Source: an uncultured Bacilli bacterium (GTDB taxonomy: Bacteria; Bacillota_I; Bacilli_A; RF39; UBA660). Taken from it: a stretch of 6,635 bases of DNA. The notes beneath the pieces are model-generated. The model saw only the letters and a program-made list of their open reading frames with translations, made no database searches and had not been told where the DNA came from. The DNA lies in assembly GCA_910585335.1 (NCBI GenBank), contig CAJUCU010000019.1, positions 17,377 to 24,011 on the forward strand, read 5' to 3'. The translations under genes were made by a program, and so were the position numbers. This document shows, piece after piece, positions 5,593 through 6,635 of the stretch (position 1 is the stretch's first letter; each line of letters begins with the position of its first letter).

Positions 5593-5669
5593 GTAGAAAA
5601 TAATGGACCGAAAAATAGTTTTTACTAATGAAAGCCTGTATAGAAAAATAAAAAAAGCCTAAAATAAAT

Positions 5670-5697
5670 TTGACGTGATAATAATCTGTGTTATACT
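5670..5697 (+). promoter_or_regulatory. Sigma-A promoter with extended -10 for ucpA
   Basis: TTGACG (5670-5675), a 16-base spacer, and TATACT (5692-5697) preceded by TGT. Five of six bases match the consensus in each box, making this one of the best promoters in the window. It suggests vegetative rather than sporulation-specific expression. Confidence 0.8.
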
Positions 5698-5722
5698 AAT
5701 AATAGAATAGGGAGGAATAAAA

Positions 5723-6523
5723 ATGGGAAAATTAGATGGAAAAGTTGCAGTTGTTACAGGCGGAGCGATGGGCAACGGTTTAGGAGTAGTAAAAGTATTT
5801 TTGAAATATGGAGCAAGTGTGGTGGTTTTTGATTATTCTGACCAATTATCTGCCTCTTTAACAGCACTAAAACAAGAATATCCAAATTCTAACATTATTG
5901 GCTATAAAGCAGATATCAGAGATTCTAAAATGGTAGATGCTTGTTTTACCGATTTAATTGGAAAAATGGGGCATGTAGATATTTTAATTAATAATGCAGG
6001 TGTTTGTGAGTTGATGCCATTTGAAACAATGACTGATGAAGTAAGAGATAAACAATTTGATATCAATATTAAAGGAACATGGAACGTAACTAGAGCAGCA
6101 CTTCCTTATTTGAAAAAGGTAGAAAATGCTTCTGTTGTAAATTTATCTAGTGTTACAGGAGTTATGGTAGCAGATCCAGGAGAAGTAGCTTATGCAACAA
6201 CAAAAGCGGCTTTAATGGGATTTACCAAAGGCCTTGCTGCAGAGCTTGTCAAAGATAATATTCGTGTGAATGCTATTTTACCAGGTTATATACGTACACC
6301 AATGGTAGAAGCTATGGCAAAGTTATCAAATCCGGAAGACCCAGAAGCAGTAATAAATGGTATCATTGCAGGAATTCCAATGGGAAGAATGGGTACACCA
6401 GAAGAGTTAGGAGAATTAGCGGCATTTCTAGCATCGAATGAATCAAGTTACATCACAGGTCAAGGAATCGTTTTTGATGGAGCGTCTACATTACCTGAAA
6501 CGACAACAATGGGTGTTGAATAA
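5723..6523 (+). CDS. ucpA: UcpA-like short-chain dehydrogenase/reductase
   Basis: A 266-residue cytoplasmic NAD(P)-dependent oxidoreductase of the classical SDR family. The cofactor site TGGAMGNG (12-19) fits TGxxxGxG, and Asp37 after the second strand favours NAD(H). ADIRD (63-67) and NNAG (90-93) are the usual structural motifs. The catalytic tetrad reads N115, S143 (in LSSVTG), Y157 and K161 (YATTK). Several stretches resemble E. coli UcpA closely: INIKGTWNVT, VADPGEVAYA, SNPEDPEAV, ELAAFLAS and the C-terminal STLPET. In E. coli UcpA is linked to furfural tolerance, but its natural substrate is unsettled, so specificity here is open. The start is supported by AGGGAGGA (5709-5716), six bases before ATG. 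It is transcribed alone, from its own promoter to its own terminator, with no evident functional link to spoIIG. Confidence 0.93.
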   Translation: MGKLDGKVAVVTGGAMGNGLGVVKVFLKYGASVVVFDYSDQLSASLTALKQEYPNSNIIGYKADIRDSKMVDACFTDLIGKMGHVDILINNAGVCELMPFETMTDEVRDKQFDINIKGTWNVTRAALPYLKKVENASVVNLSSVTGVMVADPGEVAYATTKAALMGFTKGLAAELVKDNIRVNAILPGYIRTPMVEAMAKLSNPEDPEAVINGIIAGIPMGRMGTPEELGELAAFLASNESSYITGQGIVFDGASTLPETTTMGVE

Positions 6524-6547
6524 AACGTCAATTGGCGTTTTTTTTTT
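6522..6547 (+). terminator. Strong intrinsic terminator after ucpA
   Basis: AAAACGTC (6522-6529) pairs with GGCGTTTT (6534-6541), with one G-U pair, over an AATT loop; ten T follow from 6538. The stop codon TAA (6521-6523) overlaps the left arm. Confidence 0.9.
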
Positions 6548-6586
6548 GTTTGTAGGAAGGAATAAAAAGTGCAAAGATGAAAGATG

Positions 6587-6592
6587 TATGAT
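6587..6592 (+). promoter_or_regulatory. Possible -10 element for the gene at the right edge
   Basis: TATGAT lies 22 bases before the ATG at 6615. No convincing -35 is seen at the usual distance. An alternative pair is GTGCAA (6569-6574) and TATCCT (6592-6597) with a 17-base spacer, also weak. Confidence 0.25.
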
Positions 6593-6614
6593 ATCCTAAT
6601 AATAGGTGGAGTGT

Positions 6615-6635
6615 ATGAAAGAAAAGAAAGTCCTA
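6615..6635 (+). CDS. Start of an unidentified gene, cut by right edge
   Basis: Only seven codons are visible (MKEKKVL). ATG 6615 follows AGGTGGAG (6604-6611) at normal spacing, and a strong terminator before it implies a new transcription unit. The product cannot be identified. The first residues do not look like the usual start of SigG, which often follows sigE. Confidence 0.6.

Noticed and set aside
5593..5669. Riboswitch or small RNA between sigE and ucpA
   Set aside because: No stable stem or conserved aptamer core is visible, and the ucpA promoter lies downstream, leaving a leader too short for a riboswitch.
1..6635. TGA reassigned to Trp (no TGA stop in the eight genes whose stop is visible)
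   Set aside because: Every Trp I checked is TGG and none is TGA. Lack of TGA stops among eight genes is expected often in an AT-rich genome that prefers TAA.

Overview
This AT-rich window reads like a chromosomal segment from an endospore-forming Firmicute. I would guess an Erysipelotrichia-type or related gut lineage, but that placement is inference. The evidence is a spoIIGA-sigE pair, Shine-Dalgarno sites of AGGAGG/AGGTG type, sigma-A-like promoters and hairpin-plus-T-tract terminators. All Trp codons are TGG, so the standard bacterial code applies. Genes are compact and mostly single units, each bounded by its own terminator or promoter.

Layout: (1) 1-1727, the 3' part of an ABC exporter half-transporter cut by the left edge. 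(2) 1785-2315, a small metallo-beta-lactamase-fold hydrolase of the YqgX/glyoxalase II-like group. (3) 2331-3107 on the minus strand, an unrecognised 258-residue cytoplasmic protein convergent with the hydrolase; the two share a bidirectional terminator. (4) A 90-base divergent promoter region with overlapping promoters and a perfect palindrome. (5) 3198-3671, an unrecognised acidic 157-residue protein. (6) 3726-4037, an unrecognised 103-residue membrane protein. (7) 4098-5571, the spoIIG operon: spoIIGA (membrane aspartic protease) overlapping sigE (pro-sigma-E) and ending in a terminator. (8) 5723-6523, ucpA, a short-chain dehydrogenase with its own extended -10 promoter and terminator. (9) 6615 to the edge, the first seven codons of another gene.

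The functional core is the spoIIG pair. SigE is made as an inactive precursor and SpoIIGA cuts off its N-terminal pro-sequence in the mother cell after asymmetric division. Three things stand out. The candidate promoter has an over-long 21-base spacer and a Spo0A-box-like sequence, as known for B. subtilis spoIIG, and is embedded in the terminator of the gene before it. The pro-sequence is about 8 residues shorter than in B. subtilis SigE and close in length to that of SigK. SpoIIGA has a shortened C-terminal part. sigG, the usual next gene, is absent from its common position. The three genes just upstream of spoIIG belong to no family I can name and are the best candidates for undescribed biology. 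I see no mobile element, CRISPR array, tRNA or rRNA.
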